The notes beneath the pieces are model-generated. The model was not told the origin of the DNA and made no database searches. It was given only the letters and a program-made list of their open reading frames with translations. This document shows positions 16,112 through 23,672 of a DNA stretch of 64,000 bases, piece after piece. The DNA comes from Pseudalgibacter alginicilyticus (lineage in GTDB: Bacteria; Bacteroidota; Bacteroidia; Flavobacteriales; Flavobacteriaceae): NCBI RefSeq assembly GCF_001310225.1, contig NZ_CP012898.1:1984001-2048000 (forward strand), read 5' to 3'. Within the stretch, counting starts at the first letter, position 1. Each line of letters starts with the position of its first letter. The position numbers and the translations under genes are program-made.

Positions 16112-16567
16112 ATGGAACTCAAGATAGAAAACAAAGAAATTGTAAACGTTCTTCAAGAATTACTTCAAAAAAATTATGATGCTGAAGCAGGTTACAAACA
16201 AGTTATGACAAAAGCAAAAAGCCAAGGTTTAAAAGAATGGCTACAGCTTAAAGCAAAACAAAGAAGCGAATATGCTACACAGTTAGACAACGTCATAAGA
16301 AATTTTAATGCAACACCTGCAGAAGACGGTACCGTATTAGGATCTGTACATAGAGGATGGATTGATGTAAAAACAACCTTAAGCTCTGATACAGATGAGT
16401 CAATTTTAGAAGAGTGCATTCGTGGAGAAAAAGCTAGTGTCAGTGAATATGAAACCCAGCTTGAAAAAGTTAGTGATTATTTACCAATCAAAGACTTATT
16501 AAACAATCAAATGACAAGTATCAAAACAGCTTTAAATACTGTTAAAAGAATGGAAGATATAATCTAA
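16112..16567 (+). CDS. PA2169-type four-helix-bundle protein (DUF2383)
   Basis: The 151-residue soluble protein matches the PA2169/DUF2383 pattern: an N-terminal [20 protein letters not shown] helix with its Asp-Ala-Glu, a second helix with [16 protein letters not shown], the hinge [13 protein letters not shown], and the acidic helix [17 protein letters not shown]. The Glu/His positions are ferritin-like, so metal binding is possible, although none has been shown to my knowledge. Members accumulate under stress in many Bacteroidota and Proteobacteria. It lies 32 bp after the outer-membrane barrel gene. Confidence 0.88.
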   Translation: MELKIENKEIVNVLQELLQKNYDAEAGYKQVMTKAKSQGLKEWLQLKAKQRSEYATQLDNVIRNFNATPAEDGTVLGSVHRGWIDVKTTLSSDTDESILEECIRGEKASVSEYETQLEKVSDYLPIKDLLNNQMTSIKTALNTVKRMEDII

Positions 16568-16662
16568 TAAAACAAAAAATTGCTACGAAAAAGAATCAAG
16601 ACGCGCACCAATCTTTAAACAAAAGAACCGGAAGACATTTATTAACTAAAAAATCAAAAAAC

Positions 16663-16824
16663 ATGTTACGTTGGACAATCACATTTGTTATTATAGCATT
16701 AATCGCTGGAGTTTTAGGCTTTGGAGGTATTGCTGGAGCATCAGCAGGAATAGCTAAAATTCTATTCTTCATATTTATTGTGCTATTTATTTTATCACTT
16801 ATCAGAGGTGGTGTTAAAAGATAA
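16663..16824 (+). CDS. DUF1328 (YtjA-type) small membrane protein
   Basis: This 53-codon gene encodes [16 protein letters not shown], a glycine/alanine loop ([14 protein letters not shown]) and a second helix [16 protein letters not shown] ending VKR. Two helices around an AGASAGIAK turn is the signature of DUF1328 membrane proteins, which are stress- or biofilm-related small proteins of unknown mechanism. It lies 95 bp after the PA2169-type gene and 51 bp before the acidic lipoprotein gene. It is too short for standard length filters. Identification is strong from the turn motif and the length. Confidence 0.9.
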   Translation: MLRWTITFVIIALIAGVLGFGGIAGASAGIAKILFFIFIVLFILSLIRGGVKR

Positions 16825-16875
16825 ATTACAACACAAACAATTAAAATTAATATTAACTTAAAAAATCTTAAAAAG

Positions 16876-17073
16876 ATGAAAAAATTATCATATTTATTTG
16901 TTTTATTATTCGCAATAGGAACCATTTTTACAGGTTGTAGAGAAGAAAAAACAGCAGGAGAAAAAATTGAAGACGGTATTGAAAACGTTGGTGATGGTAT
17001 AGAAGATGCAGCAGATGACACAGGCAACGCTATTGAAAACGCTGCTGATGACGTAGAAGACGCAGTCGATTAA
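16876..17073 (+). CDS. Short acidic lipoprotein with tandem helical repeats
   Basis: The 65-residue product has a signal with lipobox FTGC (Cys21). The 44-residue mature part is extremely acidic (one third Asp or Glu) and built of near-repeats DGIENVG, DGIEDAAD, NAIENAAD and DVEDAVD, giving an 11/7-residue helical periodicity. Such proteins may form a surface- or periplasm-facing amphipathic helix, similar in plan to small osmotically induced lipoproteins, but no activity is known. It is the last gene of the stress island, 51 bp after the DUF1328 gene and about 100 bp before the terminator. Confidence 0.8.
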   Translation: MKKLSYLFVLLFAIGTIFTGCREEKTAGEKIEDGIENVGDGIEDAADDTGNAIENAADDVEDAVD

Positions 17074-17171
17074 GACTTAAAAAACCCAAAAGAAAGAGGT
17101 GTATTTTACTAACTTTTTTACTCAAACCAGATAGGTTTTATCTATCTATAAAAACTACGTTTAAAATAAAA

Positions 17172-17199
17172 AAGCAAGCTAATATTAGCTTGCTTTTTT
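17172..17199. terminator. Bidirectional terminator between stress island and tRNA-Tyr
   Basis: A 24-bp perfect palindrome (17172-17195; half AAGCAAGCTAAT) is flanked by a T-run on its right for plus-strand reading and by an A-run on its left, which gives a T-run on the minus strand. It can end both the acidic-lipoprotein transcript and the convergent tRNA-Tyr transcript. Confidence 0.88.
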
Positions 17200-17208
17200 A
17201 TTTATTTG

Positions 17209-17290
<82 letters not shown>

Positions 17291-17301
17291 AAAACCGTGC
17301 G

Positions 17302-17333
17302 CAAATATATTATAGTTTAGCAATAATGCAAAA
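17302..17333 (-). promoter_or_regulatory. Canonical Bacteroidota promoter of tRNA-Tyr
   Basis: On the minus strand TTTTG (17329-17333) is followed after 19 bases by TATATTTG (17302-17309), fitting the TTG-N17-23-TAnnTTTG consensus. The -7 box is 11 bp upstream of the mature tRNA 5' end. It is the clearest complete promoter in the window. Confidence 0.8.
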
Positions 17334-17351
17334 TAAAATTCACGCTATTTT

Positions 17352-20087
17352 TTATAATTCGTATCGTAATCTAAACGACACAAAAAGCGGTTGAATAAAA
17401 TACTCTGTAGCACTAACCGAAAAATCTCCAGTATTACTGTTGCTTTGTGACTTTGTATTAAATAAGTTAGTAGCTTTTATTTCATATTCAAACTTAGAAT
17501 CTTGATTTTTTCTATATGCCAATGATGCATTTAGAAACTCATAGCTATTAATAGTTTTAGTATCATCACTAAAATTATTATATGAGTAATCTGTTTTAAA
17601 AGTCAATGATTTAAAAATTAAGGCATCAAATTCAATAGAAGGTGATTTAGTAAAATACTTAGTATTGTTACTTCCTTGATTATTATCTTGGATGTTGTAT
17701 CTATATCCAATTTCAACATTAGGAGCTGTTTTAAAATTAGTCCGAAGTTCACCTCCATAAGTTTGTGAAAAACTTTCGCTCACAGATTGTATATTTTGAA
17801 TAAATTGATTGAATTTTGAATAATTGAGATTGCCAGTAATCGAGGCTCTAATTTTACCAAATGTACGTTGAAAACGACCATTAGCACTCGCACTTTCATC
17901 TGCAAAATCTGAATTAAACGGTGAACTTACACTAATTACACTTCCTGGTTCAAATTCTGATATGTTTCTTATATTATCAACGCTTTTATTATAATTAAGA
18001 CTGCCGTAAACATTAGTATAATTAAACAAGTTAAAACTGTAATACGATACGTTTATATTATGAGACAAAGCACTTTCTAAATCTGGCGTACCAGAATACA
18101 AAGAACTATAACTATTTAACACCAAACCTCTGGCAAATTTAGACACATCTGTAAATTGCGTTTGCATTCTGTAGTTTAAAGTAATTTGCTCACTCTTTTT
18201 TAATTGAATTAGCATATTAAAATCTGGAAGGAATCTAAAAAAATGATCGGTAGTTTCTGTATTAAATTGAGTGTTTTTAGTACTATAAGCATGGCCAGAA
18301 ACACCTGGTGTGAATGTAAAAATACCCGATTTTAATCGATAATGTGCTGCTACATAAATATCACTAAAATTGTATTTTATATGATTAGTATCTAAACCAT
18401 TATTAATTGTAGGTGTTGGATTAAAAAATGTATCATCATCTAAAAATTGAAAAATATCAGAATCAAATTGCTGACCACTTAATATAGTTCCAAGAGTTAA
18501 ATTAATATCACTTTTATTATTTAGTATGTTCCAATAATCTAACTTAGCATCCATTTGATTAGACTGAATGCGCTTATCTTGGTTTATGTCATAATATAAT
18601 TGTGCCCCATTTAATCCTAAATTTGCTGCTGTGCTATCATAAGAATCCGAATTTAAAGGATCATTATTATTTGTAGGATCGTTTTCTAAAATAGCATTAT
18701 AAAAAGGATCTTCATCTTGGATAAAATGCTGAAGCTCAAAAGCAAAAATATTATTTTCATTTAATGTGTAATAATAATTTAAGTTTTGATTGATACTGTA
18801 AGGACTCGAATTTTCAAATTCATCAATAGTTCCTATTTGAGTTGAAACCACATTTTGATCTTGTGACTCTTTTGATACACGCCCTAAAATATCGTAATCT
18901 AATTGATTATTAGCATTAGGTTTATATTTTGCGGATAGTTTAAGCATACCTAAATCACTTCGCTGCCTTGTATTACTTTCTTTGTTCTCATCTCTGGAAG
19001 CATCATCAAAAAATTGTGTATCATTTATTTCTCTCAAATTCGTTCTATTACTTGAAAAAATAGCAAACCCACTCAAATCCAAAGATTTATTTGGAGACCA
19101 ACTAAAATTAGCTGCCCCAAATTTGGTATTTATATCCTCAGCTCTATTATTTTGAGCCGTTAAAAAACCAAGATTATTACTTCCTAAACTAATATTAGTT
19201 CCACTACTTCGGCTTGGTCTTCTAAATCCCCCTGTGAAGTTGAAATAATCACGCCTTGAAAACGCTATCTCTCCTAAATTATTTAAATCAAAAATGGTAT
19301 TGATACTGTATGTTGGACTGTAATAAAATAATTTTGGTTGAAATAAGTATAACTCATTTTGATTGGATGCACCGCCACCAGCTGTTATATTACCAAACCA
19401 AAAATTCTTTTTACCTTCTTTTAATTTAATATTAATGGCAATATTATCTTGATTATTCGTAACACTACTTAACTGACCTATCTCAGCATAATTTTTAAGT
19501 ACCTGTACTTTATCTACGGCATTAGATGGTATATTTTGAGTAGCTAATCTAGTGTCGCCATCAAAAAACTCTTTCCCATCAACCATCAACTTAGAAACTA
19601 CTTTTCCTTCTACCTCTATTTGCCCATCATCATTAATTTCAACACCTGGTAAGTTTTTCAATACGTCCTCCAATTTTCGCTCCGTTCCTTTATTAAAAGA
19701 ATCTGCATGATACGCGATAGTATCGCCATTTATTGTGACCGGCATTTCGTAAATCAATTCAATTTCATCTAAAGCATTATCATTTTGCAAAGTGAAATTT
19801 TTATCAATATTCAAATCGGTAGTTTGAATTGCCACCTGCTCGGTTAGCATTCCAATATAACTTACCTGAATTTTATAGTTGGTATTTTTTTCTACAGACA
19901 ATTTATATTGTCCTTCAGAATTTGTAATACCATAAGAATCTAATTTTTGAGTTTCTTGGTTGATAGCAATTACGTTTGCCAACTCCAGTGGCTCCCCAAT
20001 ACTATCTCTAACAACACCTTCTAATTTTATTTGAGAAAAGACTGAACCTGTAACCAACAGAGTCAGTAAAAAAATAATTTTGTTCAT
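17352..20087 (-). CDS. TonB-dependent receptor-like outer-membrane protein
   Basis: The 911-residue protein has a signal peptide (about 1-18), a carboxypeptidase-regulatory-like domain (about 20-105, KLEGVVRDSIGEPLELANV), a plug-like domain (about 115-230, with LEDVLKNLPGVEINDDG and VDKVQVLKNYAEI) and a large beta barrel that ends in the aromatic strand VSFRLRYEL. No TonB box is obvious, and this subclass (outer_membrane beta-barrel, CarboxypepD_reg plus OMP_b-brl) may not be a classic importer. It forms an operon with the GLPGLI gene 32 bp upstream, a pairing seen repeatedly in Flavobacteriia. Substrate unknown. Confidence 0.85.
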   Translation of the reverse strand: MNKIIFLLTLLVTGSVFSQIKLEGVVRDSIGEPLELANVIAINQETQKLDSYGITNSEGQYKLSVEKNTNYKIQVSYIGMLTEQVAIQTTDLNIDKNFTLQNDNALDEIELIYEMPVTINGDTIAYHADSFNKGTERKLEDVLKNLPGVEINDDGQIEVEGKVVSKLMVDGKEFFDGDTRLATQNIPSNAVDKVQVLKNYAEIGQLSSVTNNQDNIAINIKLKEGKKNFWFGNITAGGGASNQNELYLFQPKLFYYSPTYSINTIFDLNNLGEIAFSRRDYFNFTGGFRRPSRSSGTNISLGSNNLGFLTAQNNRAEDINTKFGAANFSWSPNKSLDLSGFAIFSSNRTNLREINDTQFFDDASRDENKESNTRQRSDLGMLKLSAKYKPNANNQLDYDILGRVSKESQDQNVVSTQIGTIDEFENSSPYSINQNLNYYYTLNENNIFAFELQHFIQDEDPFYNAILENDPTNNNDPLNSDSYDSTAANLGLNGAQLYYDINQDKRIQSNQMDAKLDYWNILNNKSDINLTLGTILSGQQFDSDIFQFLDDDTFFNPTPTINNGLDTNHIKYNFSDIYVAAHYRLKSGIFTFTPGVSGHAYSTKNTQFNTETTDHFFRFLPDFNMLIQLKKSEQITLNYRMQTQFTDVSKFARGLVLNSYSSLYSGTPDLESALSHNINVSYYSFNLFNYTNVYGSLNYNKSVDNIRNISEFEPGSVISVSSPFNSDFADESASANGRFQRTFGKIRASITGNLNYSKFNQFIQNIQSVSESFSQTYGGELRTNFKTAPNVEIGYRYNIQDNNQGSNNTKYFTKSPSIEFDALIFKSLTFKTDYSYNNFSDDTKTINSYEFLNASLAYRKNQDSKFEYEIKATNLFNTKSQSNSNTGDFSVSATEYFIQPLFVSFRLRYEL

Positions 20088-20119
20088 TAATTGCTTATTG
20101 ATTGAAGACTAATTTTGGA

Positions 20120-20971
20120 TTATCTTCTACCTCCACCTCCACGGTTTCCTCCACCTCTATTGTTTCTCATACTTTCCATTTCTGCCATTTTCTTCTTAAC
20201 AATCTCATCATATTCTTCTTGAGTCACTTCTTTTCCTTTTGATGGTTTTTTAATTGTTTCTTTTTCTGAAGGGTTTAATATAATTTTAGAACATAAAATG
20301 GTGGTTCTACCAGCATTTACTTCTAAAACAAGTCCTGGAAGTCCCCAATACTGATCTGGACCTTGATTAACCGGAATTTGAGGTGTATACCAAGCGGTAA
20401 CTACTATTTCTGGAGCATCTTTTTCTTCTGTCTCATTGTTTTCAGAATCACTGCCTCTTCTTCCAAAGTTCCCCAAATTAAAACTATCATCTTTTTTTAT
20501 AGCAGTGGCTTTAAAACACATATATTGTCCAATAGTTTTAGTTTCTGAACCCAATTCCCATTCCAGTTTTTGCAAATCGTCTTTAATTAAAAATTGCTTT
20601 CCAAAAAACTCTTGTTCTTGTAAAACTTTAAGGTCTTTTACGTTTTTATATTGTGGCCCACCTGTAGGAATCATTGCTCTAAAATTTGGACCACGTCCTT
20701 GTGAAGGAGCTTCAAGTTTTTCCTCTTCTTTGTACATAGATTCGGATTGATTGAATGTAAGCGTATATGTTTTTTCCAATGCACTCTTCATGCGTTCAGA
20801 AATTTCCTTTTTACGTTCTTCACTCATCTGGCCTCCACCAAAGTTACTCATATCCACCGATGTTTTCGATTCGTAAAATGCTATGCCTTGAAAATCTTTT
20901 TGAGCAAACGAAAAAAATGTAGTGAAAAACAGTAAGCAAACTACAGAGGCTTTAATTGTATTGAAGTTCAT
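20120..20971 (-). CDS. GLPGLI-family secreted protein with RGG-like tail
   Basis: The 283-residue protein has a signal peptide (about 1-23, ending SFAQ) and the family-defining motif YWGLPGLVLEVN (about residues 205-216), preceded by VVTAWYTPQIPVNQGPD, which is also conserved. GLPGLI proteins are Bacteroidota-specific, secreted or periplasmic, and of unknown function; they commonly sit beside the TonB-receptor-like gene that follows here at 32 bp. The last 15 residues are Gly/Arg/Asn-rich (RNNRGGGNRGGGGRR), an unusual tail that could bind nucleic acid, cell-wall polymer or simply be flexible. A -7 box lies 61 bp upstream. Confidence 0.9.
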   Translation of the reverse strand: MNFNTIKASVVCLLFFTTFFSFAQKDFQGIAFYESKTSVDMSNFGGGQMSEERKKEISERMKSALEKTYTLTFNQSESMYKEEEKLEAPSQGRGPNFRAMIPTGGPQYKNVKDLKVLQEQEFFGKQFLIKDDLQKLEWELGSETKTIGQYMCFKATAIKKDDSFNLGNFGRRGSDSENNETEEKDAPEIVVTAWYTPQIPVNQGPDQYWGLPGLVLEVNAGRTTILCSKIILNPSEKETIKKPSKGKEVTQEEYDEIVKKKMAEMESMRNNRGGGNRGGGGRR

Positions 20972-21031
20972 TGATAATGATATTTTTGTTAAGTAATAAA
21001 TCTACAATTTTAATTTTAATTTTTTAGACAT

Positions 21032-21039
21032 CAAACATA
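21032..21039 (-). promoter_or_regulatory. -7 box for the GLPGLI-TonB operon
   Basis: The minus-strand sequence TATGTTTG matches TAnnTTTG and lies 61 bp upstream of the GLPGLI start. No TTG is found at the standard upstream spacing, so this is a partial match. Confidence 0.4.
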
Positions 21040-21174
21040 TCACTTAGTTTAATCATTAAACGTTAAATTCTTCTTAAAAACTAAGACTAAAAACTCTACC
21101 AACTCATTTCATCAAAATCAGTTTTAAACTAATTTATAAAAAAAGTAGTTTGAATTTTGTACTTTTCAAGTCGG

Positions 21175-21954
21175 ATGAAATACATTATATATATATTTTT
21201 AATATTATCATTCTCAATATTTTCACAAGAAAACATTGAAACTTCACCTATTAAAAAAACAACATTACAAGTTGATAAGCTAATCTCTATTGATAATTTT
21301 GAGACTTCTTATTTTATAAACCATAATGTTTTTTATAAAAAAACCACAGAAAAAACCATCAATTTTTCTAATATACAATTAGGTACAATAAAAACAGTCA
21401 GTGTATTTAACCCGCTAAAAATCAATATTTTTTACAAAGACTTTAACACCATTATTATTTTAGACAATAGACTTGCTGAAATTTTCAAAATAGATTTTAA
21501 CACCAAATTACCATATAGAAATATTTCCTTTGTTTCAACAGGGTATGACAATACGCTTTGGTTATTCAATCAAGACAGCCAGCAATTGGAACTTTATGAT
21601 TACAAACTTAATAATACACGCATTAAAACATTACCTATACAAGACCAAGTAATAGACATGACAAGTAATTATAACTATTGCTACTTACTTACTGAAAAAG
21701 AACTCCTCATTTATAATTATTTTGGAAGTTTAATTTTAAAAATAAAAAACGATGGGTATTCATCTATTTCAGAAAATAATAAAAATATTATTTTAAAAAA
21801 AGATAACAGCTTGATTTACTTAAAAAAAGACACAAAAAACAAGATTCCAATTAAGCTTCCAAATTTATTAATAAATCAGTTTTTTGTAACGAACGAAACC
21901 TTGTATATTTACGACACTGAAATCCTACATCAATTTCAATTAAAAACCAACTAG
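21175..21954 (+). CDS. Secreted propeller-like protein, function unknown
   Basis: The ATG at 21175 gives 259 residues with a clear signal peptide (MKYIIYIFLILSFSIFSQ); a TTG six codons earlier is an unlikely start. The mature part repeats short strand-turn units such as NTIIILDNRLAEIFKIDF, NTLWLFNQDSQQLELYDY and YLLTEKELLIYNYFG, as in WD/YVTN-type beta propellers. There is no catalytic motif. It ends 4 bp before the deoxynucleoside kinase ATG, so the two genes are probably co-transcribed although the predicted compartments differ. I do not recognise a named family. Confidence 0.75.
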   Translation: MKYIIYIFLILSFSIFSQENIETSPIKKTTLQVDKLISIDNFETSYFINHNVFYKKTTEKTINFSNIQLGTIKTVSVFNPLKINIFYKDFNTIIILDNRLAEIFKIDFNTKLPYRNISFVSTGYDNTLWLFNQDSQQLELYDYKLNNTRIKTLPIQDQVIDMTSNYNYCYLLTEKELLIYNYFGSLILKIKNDGYSSISENNKNIILKKDNSLIYLKKDTKNKIPIKLPNLLINQFFVTNETLYIYDTEILHQFQLKTN

Positions 21955-21958
21955 AATT

Positions 21959-22573
21959 ATGCACATTGCTATTGCCGGAAATATTGGCGCAGGAAAAACT
22001 ACTCTCACAAAATTATTAGCAAAACATTACAAATGGGAAGCACAACTTGAAGATGTTGTAGACAACCCATATTTAGATGATTTTTACAATCAAATGGAGC
22101 GCTGGAGTTTTAATTTACAAGTGTACTTTTTAAATAGTCGATTTCGTCAAGTTTTGCAAATTCGCCAGAGTGGAAAAGACATTATTCAAGATAGAACCAT
22201 TTATGAAGATGCTCATATTTTTGCCCCCAATTTGCATGCTATGGGTTTGATGACTAACCGTGATTATGAAAATTACAGATCGCTTTTTGATTTAATGCAA
22301 TCCCTCGTTCAAGGGCCAGATGTTATGATTTATTTAAGGAGTTCTATCCCTAATTTGGTTTCACAAATACACAAACGTGGTCGCGATTATGAAAATTCAA
22401 TAAGTATTGATTATTTAAGTAGACTAAACGAACGGTATGAGGCTTGGATTCATGGTTACGACAAGGGCAAATTACTAATAATTGATGTTGATAATTTAAA
22501 TTTTGTTGACAACCCTGAAGATTTAGGTAGTGTCATCAACACAATTGATGCTGAAATTCATGGATTGTTCTAA
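21959..22573 (+). CDS. Deoxynucleoside kinase (dNK/dGK-dCK family)
   Basis: The 204-residue protein begins with the P-loop IAGNIGAGKTTLTKLL (GxxxxGKT with K13), has the substrate-site ERWSFNLQVYFLNSRF (about 47-62), the DRTIYEDAHIF motif (about 80-90) with the catalytic Glu/Asp-Arg, and a lid with KRGRDYE (about 140-146). These are the landmarks of the deoxyguanosine/deoxyadenosine kinase family that phosphorylates deoxynucleosides for salvage. Base specificity is not readable. It is 4 bp after the propeller-like gene and its 3' end overlaps the convergent App1-like gene by 4 bp. Confidence 0.92.
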   Translation: MHIAIAGNIGAGKTTLTKLLAKHYKWEAQLEDVVDNPYLDDFYNQMERWSFNLQVYFLNSRFRQVLQIRQSGKDIIQDRTIYEDAHIFAPNLHAMGLMTNRDYENYRSLFDLMQSLVQGPDVMIYLRSSIPNLVSQIHKRGRDYENSISIDYLSRLNERYEAWIHGYDKGKLLIIDVDNLNFVDNPEDLGSVINTIDAEIHGLF

Positions 22574-23574
22574 TTGGCAATAAATCCGTGCTTTTTAGCA
22601 TGTTTAATAGCTTCATCGGTAGTTCTTACTAACAAAACGGGTATGTTTTTATAGTTTTTATACAGTCTATAAACAGTAGCCATTCTATTTTTGTGGTTAA
22701 CCCTTCTTAGGTATATTGCTAAAATTCTTTTGGGGTATGCTTTTGCTATTTCTAAATAAATAACAGGGTCGTGTTCGCCATTATCACCAATTAAAATAAA
22801 CTTTAAATCAGGATATGTTTTTAATAAATTTAAAATTTCTTTTTGTTTTTGTGGCTTTTCATTTTTTGCTTTTTTAGCAAAGAGACGCGGAAAATTCCTT
22901 AAAACAATAGGTCCTTTAGGGAATTTGTTTTTTTTAAGAAAATACTCCAAATAGCGATACAAATTCCACGGACTATGGCTTACATAAAATATTGGATTGG
23001 CCTCATTGCCCGTTTTTCCTTGATGCAATAAATGATAAAACTCTGAAGCTCCTTCCAACGGAATACGTTTTCCTGCTGATGTTAACAATGTATTTATTAA
23101 AACTCGCCATTTTAAAACGGACACTAAACCTGTGTGTAAAATAGTATCATCAATATCACTAATAACACCAAAAGAAGCATGTATAGATGGAATTAGCATT
23201 TCTACAGGAAACCTATTGTCAGATTGTATGGTTCTTGTAATATGCTCTTGTCTATATGATGCTACCATAGCTACCCACCCTTCATCATTAGCATACACAC
23301 TCAAATCATCTTCCACCGTTTCATCTAACAGAAAATAACCTCTTTTATCTGTTTTTGTGTAAAAAAATCTATCTTCTCCTATTTTAATAATTAATTCAGT
23401 GTTTTTTATTTCATCGGTTTCAAAACGTTTCCACGCATTAAACAGTAATTTAAAGGCTCCTTTTTGTTCTAAATTTATGCTTTCATCTTCAATAGCTCTC
23501 CCTCTTATGTATAAATGGTTAGAGGTTCCATACGTTTGAAAAGCTATAACTTGTAGTGGATCTTTTTTAAACAT
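22570..23574 (-). CDS. App1-type phosphatase-domain protein (DUF2183)
   Basis: I start the protein at the ATG at 23574 (334 residues, MFKKDPLQVIAFQTYGT) because the longer GTG-start frame would read back through the hppA terminator. An N-terminal beta domain (about 8-120) is followed by the DUF2183 domain with the HAD-like DxDxT motif in VISDIDDTILHTGLV (about 155-169), FYVSHSPWNLY, and the closing ILIGDNGEHDP. In yeast App1 this domain is a Mg2+-dependent phosphatidate phosphatase; in bacteria the substrate is not settled. The protein has no obvious membrane segment with this start. It overlaps the dNK end by 4 bp. Confidence 0.85.
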   Translation of the reverse strand: MFKKDPLQVIAFQTYGTSNHLYIRGRAIEDESINLEQKGAFKLLFNAWKRFETDEIKNTELIIKIGEDRFFYTKTDKRGYFLLDETVEDDLSVYANDEGWVAMVASYRQEHITRTIQSDNRFPVEMLIPSIHASFGVISDIDDTILHTGLVSVLKWRVLINTLLTSAGKRIPLEGASEFYHLLHQGKTGNEANPIFYVSHSPWNLYRYLEYFLKKNKFPKGPIVLRNFPRLFAKKAKNEKPQKQKEILNLLKTYPDLKFILIGDNGEHDPVIYLEIAKAYPKRILAIYLRRVNHKNRMATVYRLYKNYKNIPVLLVRTTDEAIKHAKKHGFIAN

Positions 23575-23603
23575 TAAAAAGCAGATAATTTTGAAATAAA
23601 AAT

Positions 23604-23637
23604 ACAAAAAAAACCACATCAAATGAATGATGTGGTT
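23604..23637 (-). terminator. Terminator of hppA
   Basis: A perfect 10-bp stem (AACCACATCA at 23612-23621 with TGATGTGGTT at 23628-23637) has a 6-base loop and is followed on the minus strand by a run of eight T (23605-23612). It lies 35 bp beyond the pyrophosphatase stop. Confidence 0.9.
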
Positions 23638-23672
23638 CACAGCTTAGTTTAATTTAGTTTAGTTGTATCTAT

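Noticed and set aside
23575-23640. Longer GTG-started version of the DUF2183 protein with a hydrophobic N-terminus
   Set aside because: The extension is encoded by the hppA terminator region, so the hydrophobic stretch is more likely an artefact of that DNA than a membrane helix.
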